DNA from: DATEZO01 sp035255485 | GTDB taxonomy: Bacteria > Pseudomonadota > Gammaproteobacteria > Burkholderiales > Burkholderiaceae_D | DNA: 28,621 nucleotides | Assembly (NCBI GenBank): GCA_035255485.1 | Contig: DATEZO010000202.1 | Coordinates: forward strand, 1-28,621 | Direction: 5' to 3' | Shown here: positions 1 to 8,356 of the stretch, piece after piece | How positions within the stretch are numbered: position 1 is the first letter of the stretch | Layout: each line of letters starts with the position of its first letter | Notes under the pieces: generated by a model | Database searches by the model: none | The model's input: the letters and a program-made list of their open reading frames with translations, nothing else | What the model was told of the DNA's origin: nothing | Translations under genes and position numbers: made by a program

Positions 1-1745
1 ACCAATTCCTGCTTGACACGGTCAAGGTTGGCGCCCGGCTTGTCGATTTTATTGATCGCCACAACCAGAGGCACACCTGCTGCTTTCGCGTGCGCAATCG
101 CTTCCTTGGTTTGCGGCATCACGCCATCATCTGCCGCCACAACCAGAATTACAATATCGGTCGCTTTTGCGCCACGCGCACGCATCGCGGTAAACGCTTC
201 ATGACCCGGCGTATCGAGGAAGGTAATCATGCCACGCGGCGTTTCGACATGGTACGCGCCGATATGCTGCGTAATGCCACCAGCTTCACCGGATGCCACC
301 TTCGCACGGCGAATATAATCGAGCAACGAAGTCTTGCCATGATCGACGTGGCCCATCACGGTTACCACCGGTGCGCGTGGCAATGATTCGACATCCGGAT
401 GTTCGGTGCCTTCCGTCAGCATCGCTTCAGGATCGTCCAGCTTGGCCGCATGCGCAGTATGGCCCATTTCTTCAACCAGGATCATTGCCGTTTCCTGGTC
501 AAGCACCTGATTGATCGTTACCATCTGACCAAGCTTCATCAAATGCTTGATCAATTCGGACGCCTTCACAGACATCTTGTGAGCAAGTTCGGCGACCGAA
601 ATTGTTTCAGGCACATATACATCCTTGACAATTGCTTCTGTCGGCGCCTGAAAATTACTCCCCCGCTCTTCCTGATGAGAATGACGACGGCCTTTCGGAC
701 CGCCACGCCATCCATCACGACCGGCGGTCGGTGCAGCGGCGCCGCGTGCCTTCAAGCCAACGCCACGTTTCTTGGCCGCATCATCTTGCCAGGTAGACGA
801 TACGTTGGCCGATTTGATCGATTTCTTGTCGGCAGCGACTGCCGGTTTCTTTTCTTCCTTCTTATCCGAAGGTTTCTTTTCGGCCGGCTTGTGCAAGGTT
901 CCCTCTGCCGGTTTTGCGACCGGTGCCGGTACCGGCTCGGGTGCTTTCATTACCTTGCGCGGCGCATTCATCATCGCCTTGATCTGTGCAACTTCGTCGG
1001 CCACTATCTTGCGCGCGCGCTCAGTTGCTGCCGCACGTTCCACCGCCTCCTTCGCCGCCGCATCTTTTGCAGCTTGGGCGGCCTTTTTCCTACCGTCTTC
1101 TTCCGAAGCACGCCTTTTCTCTTGTTCGGAGATTTCTTCTGTTTTTTCCTTTACAGAAACAACTTTTGGCGCAGGTACGGCTGCCGCTGCTGCCGCTGCT
1201 GCCGCTGCTGCCGCTTTCCTTGCGTCATTCTCAGCTTTCTGCATCGCCTTTGCTTGCGCTTCTCTTTCCGCTTCAAGACTGGCGAGCCGCTCCTGCTTTT
1301 CCCGCAATTCCGCTTCCTGACGTGCGATCAATTCAGCCTGGCGTCGCGCCTCCTCGGTGCGACGCGCCAGTTCCGCCTCGTCAATGACAGGCGCTGCGAC
1401 GGGTGTCGACAGTATTGCTGGCGCCTCCGCAACGCTCGGCTCATCGCGCTTCACGAAAGTGCGTTTCTTGCGCACCTCTACCTGAATCGTGCGGGACTTA
1501 CCGGTTGCATCAGCCTGCTTGATTTCGGTAGTCTCTTTGCGCGTCAGCGTGATTTTCTTTTTCTCACCATCAGGCACCGCGCCATGTGCACGGCGCAGAT
1601 GGTCAAGAAGCCTATCCTTGTCTTCCTTGGACAATGAATCGGACGACGAACTCTTGGGAACGCCCGCAGCACGCAGCTGCGTCAGCAACAAGTCGGCAGG
1701 CATTTTAAGTTCGGTGGCAAATTGAGCTACGTTGTTACTCGCCAT
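1..1745 (-). CDS. infB: Translation initiation factor IF-2, N-terminal part (cut by window edge)
   Basis: IF-2 is the GTPase that brings fMet-tRNA to the 30S subunit and promotes subunit joining. The start is the ATG at 1743-1745 (MASNNVAQFA), preceded by a GAGG Shine-Dalgarno five bases upstream. About 581 residues are visible and the C-terminal part lies beyond base 1. The N-terminal IF2_N helix-rich domain is followed by a long charged Ala/Lys/Glu-rich linker (about residues 100-380). A second IF2_N-like segment (around VPETISVAELAHKMSVKA) precedes the G domain. The G1 motif GHVDHGKT is at residues 465-472, with DTPGHE and NKID further on. The long linker is usual for betaproteobacterial IF-2. 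It is third in the rimP-nusA-infB operon, 50 bp after nusA, with no obvious terminator between them. Identification is certain. Confidence 0.97.
   Translation of the reverse strand, partial: MASNNVAQFATELKMPADLLLTQLRAAGVPKSSSSDSLSKEDKDRLLDHLRRAHGAVPDGEKKKITLTRKETTEIKQADATGKSRTIQVEVRKKRTFVKRDEPSVAEAPAILSTPVAAPVIDEAELARRTEEARRQAELIARQEAELREKQERLASLEAEREAQAKAMQKAENDARKAAAAAAAAAAAAVPAPKVVSVKEKTEEISEQEKRRASEEDGRKKAAQAAKDAAAKEAVERAAATERARKIVADEVAQIKAMMNAPRKVMKAPEPVPAPVAKPAEGTLHKPAEKKPSDKKEEKKPAVAADKKSIKSANVSSTWQDDAAKKRGVGLKARGAAAPTAGRDGWRGGPKGRRHSHQEERGSNFQAPTEAIVKDVYVPETISVAELAHKMSVKASELIKHLMKLGQMVTINQVLDQETAMILVEEMGHTAHAAKLDDPEAMLTEGTEHPDVESLPRAPVVTVMGHVDHGKTSLLDYIRRAKVASGEAGGITQHIGAYHVETPRGMITFLDTPGHEAFTAMRARGAKATDIVILVVAADDGVMPQTKEAIAHAKAAGVPLVVAINKIDKPGANLDRVKQEL
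1179..1214 (-). repeat. Four 9-bp repeats coding for 12 alanines inside infB
   Basis: On the minus strand four nearly identical units of GCG GCA GCA stand in tandem (the last ends GCC), giving alanines 178-189 of IF-2. The tract lies in the flexible linker upstream of the G domain. Repeats whose unit is a multiple of three can change in number without breaking the frame, so length variation between strains is likely (inference). Confidence 0.85.
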
Positions 1746-1795
1746 TCAGTCCTCTTTTCTATGTGGCACCACAGATGATAATGAAGTCTTTCGGG

Positions 1796-3355
1796 TCATT
1801 TGGCTTCCGCAAGACTCCATGCCTTGGCTTGCAACGCCTTGGCATGATCATCGTACTTGGCATCGATGAGCTTCATTTCATCATCGGTCACATCTTTAAA
1901 TTCATCTTTAATCAGCTGACGCGCACGCTCTGTCGGCAAAGCCAGAATTGCGCCAAATTCATCATAGGCCAAGTTGCCAAAGGCCTCCAATGTCTTGATA
2001 CTCGCCAGACCCAGCTTGCCGGCAGTGACACGATCCATCCCGTCCAGATTGACAAGCGCGTCTTCCATGCCTTCCAGGCCTTCTTCAGACGCGATTGCCT
2101 CGGTCACCAGCGCATCGCGCGCCCGATTGCGCAATTCATTTACCGTATTTTCATCGAACGATTCGATGTCCAGCATTTCGCTGATCGGTACATACGCAAT
2201 TTCTTCCAGGCTCGAAAACCCCTCTTCGATCAGGATGTCGGCAACTTCCTGATCGACATCGAGCTTCTTCATGAACAGCATACGAATCCCGGTGGTTTCG
2301 AGCGCAGATTTATCGGCCGACTCTTCGGCTGTCATGATATTAATCTGCCAGCCAGTCAATTCGGACGCCAGCCGCACATTCTGGCCGCCACGGCCAATTG
2401 CGATCGCCAGATTTTCCTCATCGACCACGACATCCATCGCATGCTTGTCTTCATCGACCATGATCGATGACACATTGGCCGGCGCGAGCGCGCCGATCAC
2501 GAATTGCGCCGGGTCTTCCGACCACAATACGATATCAACACGTTCGCCACCCAGTTCGCCAGTCACCGCTTGCACGCGCGAACCGCGCATTCCGACGCAG
2601 GTGCCGATAGGGTCGATACGCTTGTCGTTCGTAAACACGGCAATTTTTGCGCGTACGCCAGCGTCACGCGCAGCGGACTTAATTTCGAGCAAGCCTTGTT
2701 CGATCTCCGGCACTTCAAGCTCAAACAGCTTCATGATGAATTCCGGTGCAGTACGCGACAGGATTACCTGCGGTCCGCGCGCATTGCGGTCGATACGCAA
2801 GATATAGGCACGCACACGGTCGCCGATACGCAGATTCTCTTTCGGAATCATTTGATCGCGCGGCAGGCGCGCTTCGATCTTGCCGGATTCGACAATCGCA
2901 TCGCCACGCTCCATGCGCTTGATGGTACCAGTGACCAGTGAATCGCCGCGCTCCAGGAAGTCGGCCAGGATCTGTTCACGCTCGGCATCGCGAATGCGCT
3001 GCAGCACAACTTGCTTGGTATCCTGAGCAAATCGGCGGCCGAAATCGACCGACTCAATCGGCTCTTCGATATGGTCGTCAACATCGATATCGGGAATCTG
3101 TTCTTTTGCCTCAAAATGCAGGACTTCCTGATCGGGCAATTGCAGCCCAGCCTCATCCGGCACGACATGCCAGCGCCGAAATGATTCAAATTCGCCGCTG
3201 TCGCGATCGATCGAGACGCGAATATCCACATCACCCTCGTAGCGCTTTTTGGTGGCTTGCGCGAGCGCATGTTCAAGCGCGCCGAAGACGATATCCTTAT
3301 CGACATTTTTTTCACGCGCCAGCGCATCGACCAATAATAAAACTTCGCGACTCAT
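1796..3355 (-). CDS. nusA: Transcription termination/antitermination factor NusA
   Basis: NusA binds RNA polymerase and nascent RNA; it promotes pausing and intrinsic termination, and takes part in antitermination on rRNA operons. The 519 residues show the family order: an N-terminal RNA-polymerase-binding domain (1 to about 130), an S1 domain (about 135-200, around GDSLVTGTIKRMERGDAIVE), two KH domains (about 205-350, with GTCVGMRGSRVQAV and AIAIGRGGQNVRLA), and two C-terminal acidic repeats (about 360-510). The two repeats match the proteobacterial form (E. coli NusA has 495 residues). The ATG overlaps the rimP stop as ATGA, and an AGGAG Shine-Dalgarno inside rimP lies nine bases upstream, so translation is probably coupled. 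NusA is known to regulate its own operon in E. coli; the rimP leader hairpin may serve that here (inference). Confidence 0.98.
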   Translation of the reverse strand: MSREVLLLVDALAREKNVDKDIVFGALEHALAQATKKRYEGDVDIRVSIDRDSGEFESFRRWHVVPDEAGLQLPDQEVLHFEAKEQIPDIDVDDHIEEPIESVDFGRRFAQDTKQVVLQRIRDAEREQILADFLERGDSLVTGTIKRMERGDAIVESGKIEARLPRDQMIPKENLRIGDRVRAYILRIDRNARGPQVILSRTAPEFIMKLFELEVPEIEQGLLEIKSAARDAGVRAKIAVFTNDKRIDPIGTCVGMRGSRVQAVTGELGGERVDIVLWSEDPAQFVIGALAPANVSSIMVDEDKHAMDVVVDEENLAIAIGRGGQNVRLASELTGWQINIMTAEESADKSALETTGIRMLFMKKLDVDQEVADILIEEGFSSLEEIAYVPISEMLDIESFDENTVNELRNRARDALVTEAIASEEGLEGMEDALVNLDGMDRVTAGKLGLASIKTLEAFGNLAYDEFGAILALPTERARQLIKDEFKDVTDDEMKLIDAKYDDHAKALQAKAWSLAEAK

Positions 3356-3837
3356 GCTTTGCGACTCCTAAAATCCACTTTCGGCACCAGACGTGCCTTG
3401 TCCACATCGGCCAGCGTAAATTCCAGCATCGCCGGGCCATCTTTTCCTTCAAATTCCAACCCCAACTTATCACCCTCAGGCGCATGCAAAACACCCTGAA
3501 AGGATTTGCGGTTTGCGGCGCCCGGCATAGGGACACGTAGCTTGACAACGGCTTCTTGCCCGACAAAACGCATATAATCCGCCATTTTTTTCAATGGCCG
3601 ATCCAATCCTGGCGACGATACTTCCAACCGTTCATAAGCAACATTCTCGACTAGCAAAACATGCGATAGCTGGTGACTTACCTTCTCGCAATCTTCAACA
3701 GTAATATATCCATGGTTAATGTCGGATTCGATAAAATCAATATATACCCGGAGCAAGCCCTTCCCAGCCTGCTCCAGATCAACCATCTCATAGCCCAGAC
3801 CTGCCACGGTTTTTTCCATTAATTCCAACAGCCGCAA
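3352..3837 (-). CDS. rimP: Ribosome maturation factor RimP
   Basis: RimP acts in the cytoplasm in assembly of the 30S subunit. The 161 residues carry the family hallmarks: an N-terminal alpha/beta domain with GLGYEMVDLE, the conserved VENVAYERLEVSSPGLDRPLKK stretch (about residues 64-85), and a C-terminal SH3-like domain with LEFTLADVDKARLVPKVDF. The start is probably a TTG at 3835-3837 (LRLLELMEKT read as Met first): a GGAG Shine-Dalgarno lies seven bases upstream, no ATG or GTG is available nearby upstream, and the next ATG would remove six residues of the conserved N-terminus. It is the first gene of rimP-nusA-infB and overlaps nusA by four bases. The weak start codon may keep its expression below that of nusA (inference). 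Confidence 0.96.
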   Translation of the reverse strand: MRLLELMEKTVAGLGYEMVDLEQAGKGLLRVYIDFIESDINHGYITVEDCEKVSHQLSHVLLVENVAYERLEVSSPGLDRPLKKMADYMRFVGQEAVVKLRVPMPGAANRKSFQGVLHAPEGDKLGLEFEGKDGPAMLEFTLADVDKARLVPKVDFRSRKA

Positions 3838-3885
3838 AACAATTCTCCGATAGCATTCGCGCTCCGCACGCGCAATCTGTTCAAC

Positions 3886-3911
3886 AAAAAAAAAATGGGC
3901 ATCTGCCCATC
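3886..3911 (-). terminator. Hairpin with U-tract in the leader of rimP (attenuator or rluB terminator)
   Basis: On the minus strand a six-base-pair stem GATGGGC...GCCCAT with a four-base loop is followed by ten T residues, the form of an intrinsic terminator. It is 48 bases upstream of the rimP start and about 190 bases past the rluB stop. The likely rimP promoter (3985-4013) lies upstream of it, so RNA from that promoter must read through. It can therefore end scpB-rluB transcripts and attenuate rimP-nusA-infB. The stem is short, so termination may be partial. Confidence 0.75.
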
Positions 3912-3984
3912 TTTTTATGATTCAAGCCACCCGCATTTATTCCCACAAATAGCCGGCGTGGATGTGGCTTTTGTTAACTATGAA

Positions 3985-4013
3985 ATTATAAATGATCCAG
4001 CTACATACCGCAA
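3985..4013 (-). promoter_or_regulatory. Sigma70-type promoter of rimP-nusA-infB
   Basis: On the minus strand TTGCGG (4008-4013) and a perfect TATAAT (3985-3990) are separated by exactly 17 bases. The predicted start near 3978 gives a leader of about 140 bases. This leader contains a 7-bp inverted repeat (AAGCCAC at 3924-3930 with GTGGCTT at 3964-3970) and then the terminator-like hairpin. Prediction from sequence only. Confidence 0.7.
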
Positions 4014-4103
4014 TGCCAAAATCCGCACAAGCATAATTACATATACAAGGCAAATTATCACAAGAAATCAGGATAAATCATGTTCACCTTGCAGGAACAG
4101 CAA

Positions 4104-5714
4104 TTACCCGCGAGGACGCCGTCGAGGCATACCTTGAATGGCATGCCCGGCGTATCCACCTTGGCTGTTTCGGCTCTTGTTAATGCCCGCGCGACGCGGC
4201 TGGCCCATCCCCGGAAAGCCGAGCGCTGTCTGCAGCGGGTCGGGCTGGCGTCCACGCTGTCCCTTTCCCTGGTCTTGCGATTGGCTGCGGCGTTGACCCG
4301 GGCTTTTTTCAAAGTCATTATTACCACGGTCCATATTGCCAGAACGACCTTGGCGCTCATCCCGGGCCTTACCGCCCTGGCCGCCGCTTTTTTCCAAGCC
4401 GATAAGGCTAAGCAAATCACGAACCGCATTCTCATCCAACTCTTCCCAGCGTCCACGTTTCAGTCCGCGCGGTAAAGCCATCGTACCGTAACGCGTGCGA
4501 ATCAAGCGTGACACAGTCAAGCCGACCGATTCAAACATTCGGCGCACTTCCCGATTGCGTCCTTCACCGATAGTCACGCGATACCATTTGTTAACCCCTT
4601 CACCACCACCATCGGCAATTTTCAAGAATTGAGCAATACCATCCTCTAATTCCACACCGTTCAACAATTTTTGTCGCATTCCTTCTTCCAGCTCGCCCAA
4701 GGTGCGAACTGCATATTCCCGATTGATCTCATAACGTGGGTGCATCAGCCGATTAGCCAAATCACCTGATGTCGTAAACAACAGCAAGCCTTCCGTATTA
4801 AAATCAAGGCGTCCTACTGCAAGCCATTTGCCGTTTTTCATGGTCGGCAAGCTATCGAACACTGAAGGACGCCCGTCCGGGTCGTTATGGCTGACGATTT
4901 CTCCCGCCGGCTTGTGATACACCAATACGCGCGGCGGCCGACTGCTGACTTTTCGCTGAATCGGTTTGCCGTTGATGCGTACCATATCGGCCGGCAAGAT
5001 ACGCTGGCCGATATGTGCCGGCTCACCGTTTACCGATACGCGTCCGGCAATGATGAGTTCTTCCATATCACGCCGCGAGCCAAGTCCTGCTTCTGCCAGC
5101 ACCTTATGCAGCTTTGGCGCATCATCATCGGCAGTCAAATCGCGACGCACTCCCCTTGCCTGACCTTGCCGAGCATTACGGCGACCAATACCGTCGCCAA
5201 CTGTATCGTCTGCATTTACTGCAGCATCGAACTCGTTGGATATAACAAATGAAAATACATCATCTGCATTGTTCGATTTGAGATTCGATTGCCGGGATTT
5301 ATTGTTTCTCCCTGCACCTGCTTGCCTGCTGCTGGTTTTCTGAGCGGAATTTTCTCCGCGCGAACCGCTTCGCCCATTGCTTCGGGGTGGGCGCTCGCCA
5401 CCTTGCTCTGCAGAGCCTTGCATCGGATTCTTGCTTGCAGCGTCCGCAGAATTATGAATTTTTTCCGGAGCTTCGCCTTGAGAGTTTGCTGCAGTAATCG
5501 TATTCTCGTTGGAACGCGGTGTACTGCGAGCGCGTCTTAATGAGCGAGGTCCGCGTACACCTCGTTTCGGCGATTTCGCGCCAGTCGGTTCGTTTTTTCC
5601 ATTGCCATTTTCGGCGGCCTCCGCCGTATGCCTGACAGTATCTTGCACATCTGCATTATCTGAAGAAACAGCCGGAATTACCGTCGGCGCATCATTGGAA
5701 ATTGGTAGAGTCAT
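4104..5714 (-). CDS. rluB: 23S rRNA pseudouridine synthase RluB with long low-complexity tails
   Basis: RluB converts U2605 (E. coli numbering) of 23S rRNA to pseudouridine. Residues 1-195 are polar, rich in Ser, Arg, Asn and Gly, and probably disordered. An S4 RNA-binding domain follows (about 200-255, KLHKVLAEAGLGSRRDMEEL), then the RsuA/RluB catalytic domain (about 262-440) with GRLDFNTEGLLL, whose Asp304 is the expected catalytic residue, and the conserved NREVRRMFE. The tail (about 445-536) is rich in Gly, Arg, Gln and Asn and ends in RRRPRG. The total of 536 residues is far above the roughly 290 of E. coli RluB, all of it in the tails. The gene overlaps the end of scpB by 23 bases, so the two are probably translated together. 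The family assignment is firm; B rather than F rests on domain form and context. Confidence 0.92.
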   Translation of the reverse strand: MTLPISNDAPTVIPAVSSDNADVQDTVRHTAEAAENGNGKNEPTGAKSPKRGVRGPRSLRRARSTPRSNENTITAANSQGEAPEKIHNSADAASKNPMQGSAEQGGERPPRSNGRSGSRGENSAQKTSSRQAGAGRNNKSRQSNLKSNNADDVFSFVISNEFDAAVNADDTVGDGIGRRNARQGQARGVRRDLTADDDAPKLHKVLAEAGLGSRRDMEELIIAGRVSVNGEPAHIGQRILPADMVRINGKPIQRKVSSRPPRVLVYHKPAGEIVSHNDPDGRPSVFDSLPTMKNGKWLAVGRLDFNTEGLLLFTTSGDLANRLMHPRYEINREYAVRTLGELEEGMRQKLLNGVELEDGIAQFLKIADGGGEGVNKWYRVTIGEGRNREVRRMFESVGLTVSRLIRTRYGTMALPRGLKRGRWEELDENAVRDLLSLIGLEKSGGQGGKARDERQGRSGNMDRGNNDFEKSPGQRRSQSQDQGKGQRGRQPDPLQTALGFPGMGQPRRAGINKSRNSQGGYAGHAIQGMPRRRPRG

Positions 5715-6537
5715 TATTCAATTCTTGGTTGGGCTGAAGACCTGTTGCAGCATCCGCCATTACGGCAGATCCGGGGTCATCGAAAGAAGCTTCAGTAACA
5801 GAAGCAATAATGTCAGCTTTAGAAGAAAGATCCAAATCAGGATCAATAGTTTCACCGGCATCTTCTGCCGATACATCAGGTAAAGAGGCGGGCATACCCG
5901 CATTCGTTGCAACAACGAAATCGATGGTAACCTGATCAAAATTCGCCGGCATGCTGGATTCAATTGCCTGCATTTCTGCAAGTACGCCTTCTTGCGCCTC
6001 GGCTTTTGAAACTTTTTGCAGGGGTGGTAATTGATCTAATGATGTCAGCCCCAGATCATCAAGGAAATGCCTGGTTGTTGCAAACAATGCAGGTCGCCCC
6101 GGTACATCACGATGCCCAATAGCCTCAATCCAGCCGCGATCTTCAAGCATTTTAATTGTTTGCGAATTGACTGTAACGCCGCGGATTTCTTCAATATCAC
6201 CTCTTGTCACCGGTTGACGATACGTAATGATCGCCAGCGTCTCAAGTGTAGCTCGGGAATATTTCGGCGGTTTTTCCGGATTCAGGCGCTCCAGATAAAT
6301 TTTCATTTCCGGTCGACTCTGAAAACGCCAGCCAGTAGATAGGCTCACTATTTCTACGCCCTTATCCGCCCAATCCATACGCAAATTTTCCAGCATCTGT
6401 CTGATCGTATCAGCATCGAAGCTGCCGCTGCCTTGAGCATTCTCCACAAAAAGCTTTTTCATGTCGTTGATCGACAATGGCTCGTGGGCGCATAGCAGTG
6501 CGGTCTCGAGGACTTTCTTCGCCTCAGCAGTATCCAT
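5692..6537 (-). CDS. scpB: Segregation and condensation protein B (ScpB)
   Basis: ScpB is a winged-helix partner that works with ScpA and SMC in chromosome condensation and segregation; organisms with MukBEF lack it. Residues 1 to about 170 form the conserved part, with the hallmark PPKYSRATLETLAIITYRQP and the following TRGDIEEIRGV, and LEDRGWIEAIGHRDVPGRPALF. Residues 180-281 are an acidic extension rich in Ala, Asp and Ser with no recognised domain, longer than in many ScpB proteins. The ATG at 6535-6537 has no clear Shine-Dalgarno. The gene lies 162 bases past the tRNA-fMet on the same strand and overlaps rluB, the common scpB-rluB pair. Confidence 0.95.
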   Translation of the reverse strand: MDTAEAKKVLETALLCAHEPLSINDMKKLFVENAQGSGSFDADTIRQMLENLRMDWADKGVEIVSLSTGWRFQSRPEMKIYLERLNPEKPPKYSRATLETLAIITYRQPVTRGDIEEIRGVTVNSQTIKMLEDRGWIEAIGHRDVPGRPALFATTRHFLDDLGLTSLDQLPPLQKVSKAEAQEGVLAEMQAIESSMPANFDQVTIDFVVATNAGMPASLPDVSAEDAGETIDPDLDLSSKADIIASVTEASFDDPGSAVMADAATGLQPNQELNNDSTNFQ

Positions 6538-6698
6538 GTGCGTGTGTCTTGTACAACTTTATTTAGTAATAATTTGCAGAAAATTTTCAACGACAAGCTC
6601 TCAACAGAGGGCTATCCGGTCTACAAACCTGTTGACACTGTATTCCGACGCCCGCGTTAGAGGAGGAATAATATTGGACGGGAATATAAGGCTAGAAT

Positions 6699-6776
<78 letters not shown>

Positions 6777-6789
6777 TCTGAAGGAGTGA

Positions 6790-6818
6790 ACTATACATGA
6801 CATCTGGATTGATTGCAA
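6790..6818 (-). promoter_or_regulatory. Sigma70-type promoter of the tRNA-fMet gene
   Basis: On the minus strand TTGCAA (6813-6818) is followed after 17 bases by TATAGT (6790-6795). The -10 box ends 13 bases before the mature 5' end of the tRNA, leaving a very short leader. Both boxes are close to consensus. Prediction only. Confidence 0.7.
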
Positions 6819-6948
6819 ACCCAATCTCTTATTCTTTGTGCAGTGATACACTTGGCGCGGCTTCTTAAGCATGCTTAGTGTATAACTGCGGTACTGAAAC
6901 TGGATTCCTGCGTGAAGCGGATTTCCATCACTAAATTTTTTATTCTCC

Positions 6949-7521
6949 ATGAAATTTTGCTCTGAATGCGCGCATCCTGTTTCGCTCCTCATACCGCCGG
7001 ACGATAATCGACTGCGCTATGTATGTTCCAATTGCGGCTTTATTCATTACCAGAATCCAAAAATGGTGATCGGATCAATTCCCGTATGGAATAACAATGG
7101 GGACACGAGGATCCTGCTGTGCAAACGTGCGATCGAGCCGCGTCGCGGCTACTGGACACTGCCGGCTGGCTTCATGGAGAATGACGAAACTACTTCCGAT
7201 GCAGCCATGCGCGAAACACTGGAAGAAGCCGGCGCCCGGATTAAGTTACATGAATTATTTTCGCTGCTGAATGTACCTCATGTACATCAGGTACATATGT
7301 TTTATCGCGCCACACTGCTCGATCTCGACTATGCACCCGGAGTGGAAAGCCTTGAAGTCGGTTTGTTTTCAGAAACCGAAATTCCATGGTCCGATATTGC
7401 CTTCCCGACAGTTGCGCATACATTAAAATTCTTTTTCGATGATGCGGCAATCATCAGGAATGGCGGCATGTTCGGGTTTCATGCATTCGATATTCGGAAA
7501 TCCATGAGCCCCATGGAATAG
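6949..7521 (+). CDS. Nudix hydrolase with N-terminal zinc ribbon
   Basis: Nudix enzymes hydrolyse nucleoside diphosphates linked to another group; the substrate cannot be read from this sequence. The 190 residues begin with a zinc ribbon (Cys4, Cys7, Cys26, Cys29, in MKFCSEC and YVCSNCGF), the Nudix_N_2 type. The Nudix box runs from Gly74 to Ala96, with Gly74, Glu80, Arg88, Glu89, Glu92, Glu93 and Gly95 all present, so metal binding and catalysis should be intact. Thr90 stands where a bulky aliphatic residue is usual. The start ATG at 6949 lacks an evident Shine-Dalgarno. The gene is divergent from the tRNA-fMet and convergent with the methyltransferase remnant. It is not NudC by length; NAD, FAD or ADP-ribose hydrolysis is possible but unproven. 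Confidence 0.9.
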   Translation: MKFCSECAHPVSLLIPPDDNRLRYVCSNCGFIHYQNPKMVIGSIPVWNNNGDTRILLCKRAIEPRRGYWTLPAGFMENDETTSDAAMRETLEEAGARIKLHELFSLLNVPHVHQVHMFYRATLLDLDYAPGVESLEVGLFSETEIPWSDIAFPTVAHTLKFFFDDAAIIRNGGMFGFHAFDIRKSMSPME

Positions 7522-7591
7522 AGTTTGATTACGCACTGTTCAGACAAACCGGCCATATTGTCGGATGTCACATAATGAACGTCAGCCCGGC

Positions 7592-7643
7592 CGCTTGATC
7601 AAGCGTGATTCTTGTATGCCATCGCAGATTCATCTGATGGCAT
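7592..7643. repeat. Palindrome and hairpin between convergent genes
   Basis: CGCTTGATCAAGCG (7592-7605) is a perfect 14-bp palindrome. Eleven bases on, ATGCCATC-gc-AGAT and ATCTGATGGCAT (7616-7643) form a 12-bp stem with a two-base bulge. They lie between the ends of the Nudix gene and the methyltransferase remnant. A role in ending transcription from both sides is possible, but neither has a T-tract. Confidence 0.5.
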
Positions 7644-7683
7644 GTCGACCAGCGGCAGATTGGCGGAATCGGCCCATAGGTCA

Positions 7684-8307
7684 TTATTTTTTGACCACCA
7701 TACCGATTAAAGCCGGCAGTCCGTAGTGTTGTCTTCCTTCATTCAGCATCGGCTCATACGCTTGCATATCCACGATCAACAGCTCAGCAAACGCGGTTTT
7801 CAGCAATTCTTCGGGTACAGATGATCGGGCAAACCGGGACCGCCGGTATTGTAGTCAAGCTGCTTAGGTGTATATCCCTGCAGGATCAGATAACCGCCAG
7901 GCTTCAGCGTCGTGATCATGTTGGCGAATAGCCGCCGACGCATATCGGGGAACGGCAAACTGGACGAAAATCGCCACCACATAGTCATAGGCGACCGGCC
8001 GCCAGTGTCATGTATCTCAATCGCAAACATTGAAATTGACGGCGACGGAAGCTTGCTGCGCGAGTTGTCTTGCCTTGGCCACGCCGACTGCAGAAATGTC
8101 GAAGGCATCTACCACCAATCCCTGCTGCGCCAGCCAAACGCCATTTCTACCCTCTCCATCCGCGACGGCAAGCACAGTTTTCCCACTATCAAGCAAATGA
8201 CGTTGACTGGCTAGATAAACATTGGGTTCAGTGCCGAACAGGAAGCCGGATTCGCGAAAGCGCTGGTCCCAGGTATGGGCTGCTTGCGATAAAGGTTTAT
8301 TGGCCAT
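7684..8307 (-). pseudogene. Decayed class I SAM-dependent methyltransferase
   Basis: The remnant reads MANKPLSQAAHTWDQRF... with the SAM-binding motif I as VLAVADGEGRNGVWLA and a following acidic FDIS, typical of TehB-like class I methyltransferases. In this frame two TGA stops occur at 8017-8019 and 8008-8010, after which the same frame resumes (WRPVAYDYVVAIFVQFAVP). In the run of four G at 7947-7950 the frame shifts by one extra base, continuing as PDMRRRLFANMITTLKPGGYLILQGY. A second shift of opposite sense near 7813-7815 restores the first frame, giving EELLKTAFAELLIVDMQAYE... to the TAA at 7684-7686. The intact ancestor would have had about 207 residues. The start at 8305-8307 is a guess; 8347-8349 is also in frame. 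Four lesions argue against one sequencing error, though raw-read error cannot be excluded. Confidence 0.85.
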
Positions 8308-8356
8308 GCTCCGGCCCACATCTTTATTTGGATGAATAACGATCTCCATCTAGATC

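Noticed and set aside
1179..1214. Tandem 9-bp repeats as a possible CRISPR or phase-variable element
   Set aside because: The repeats have no spacers and keep the infB frame; they encode a poly-alanine tract in the linker.
399..1637. Long plus-strand open frame of 412 codons
   Set aside because: It is antisense to infB, whose minus-strand frame has full IF-2 similarity; the product is rich in Cys, Phe and Arg, as expected of a shadow frame.
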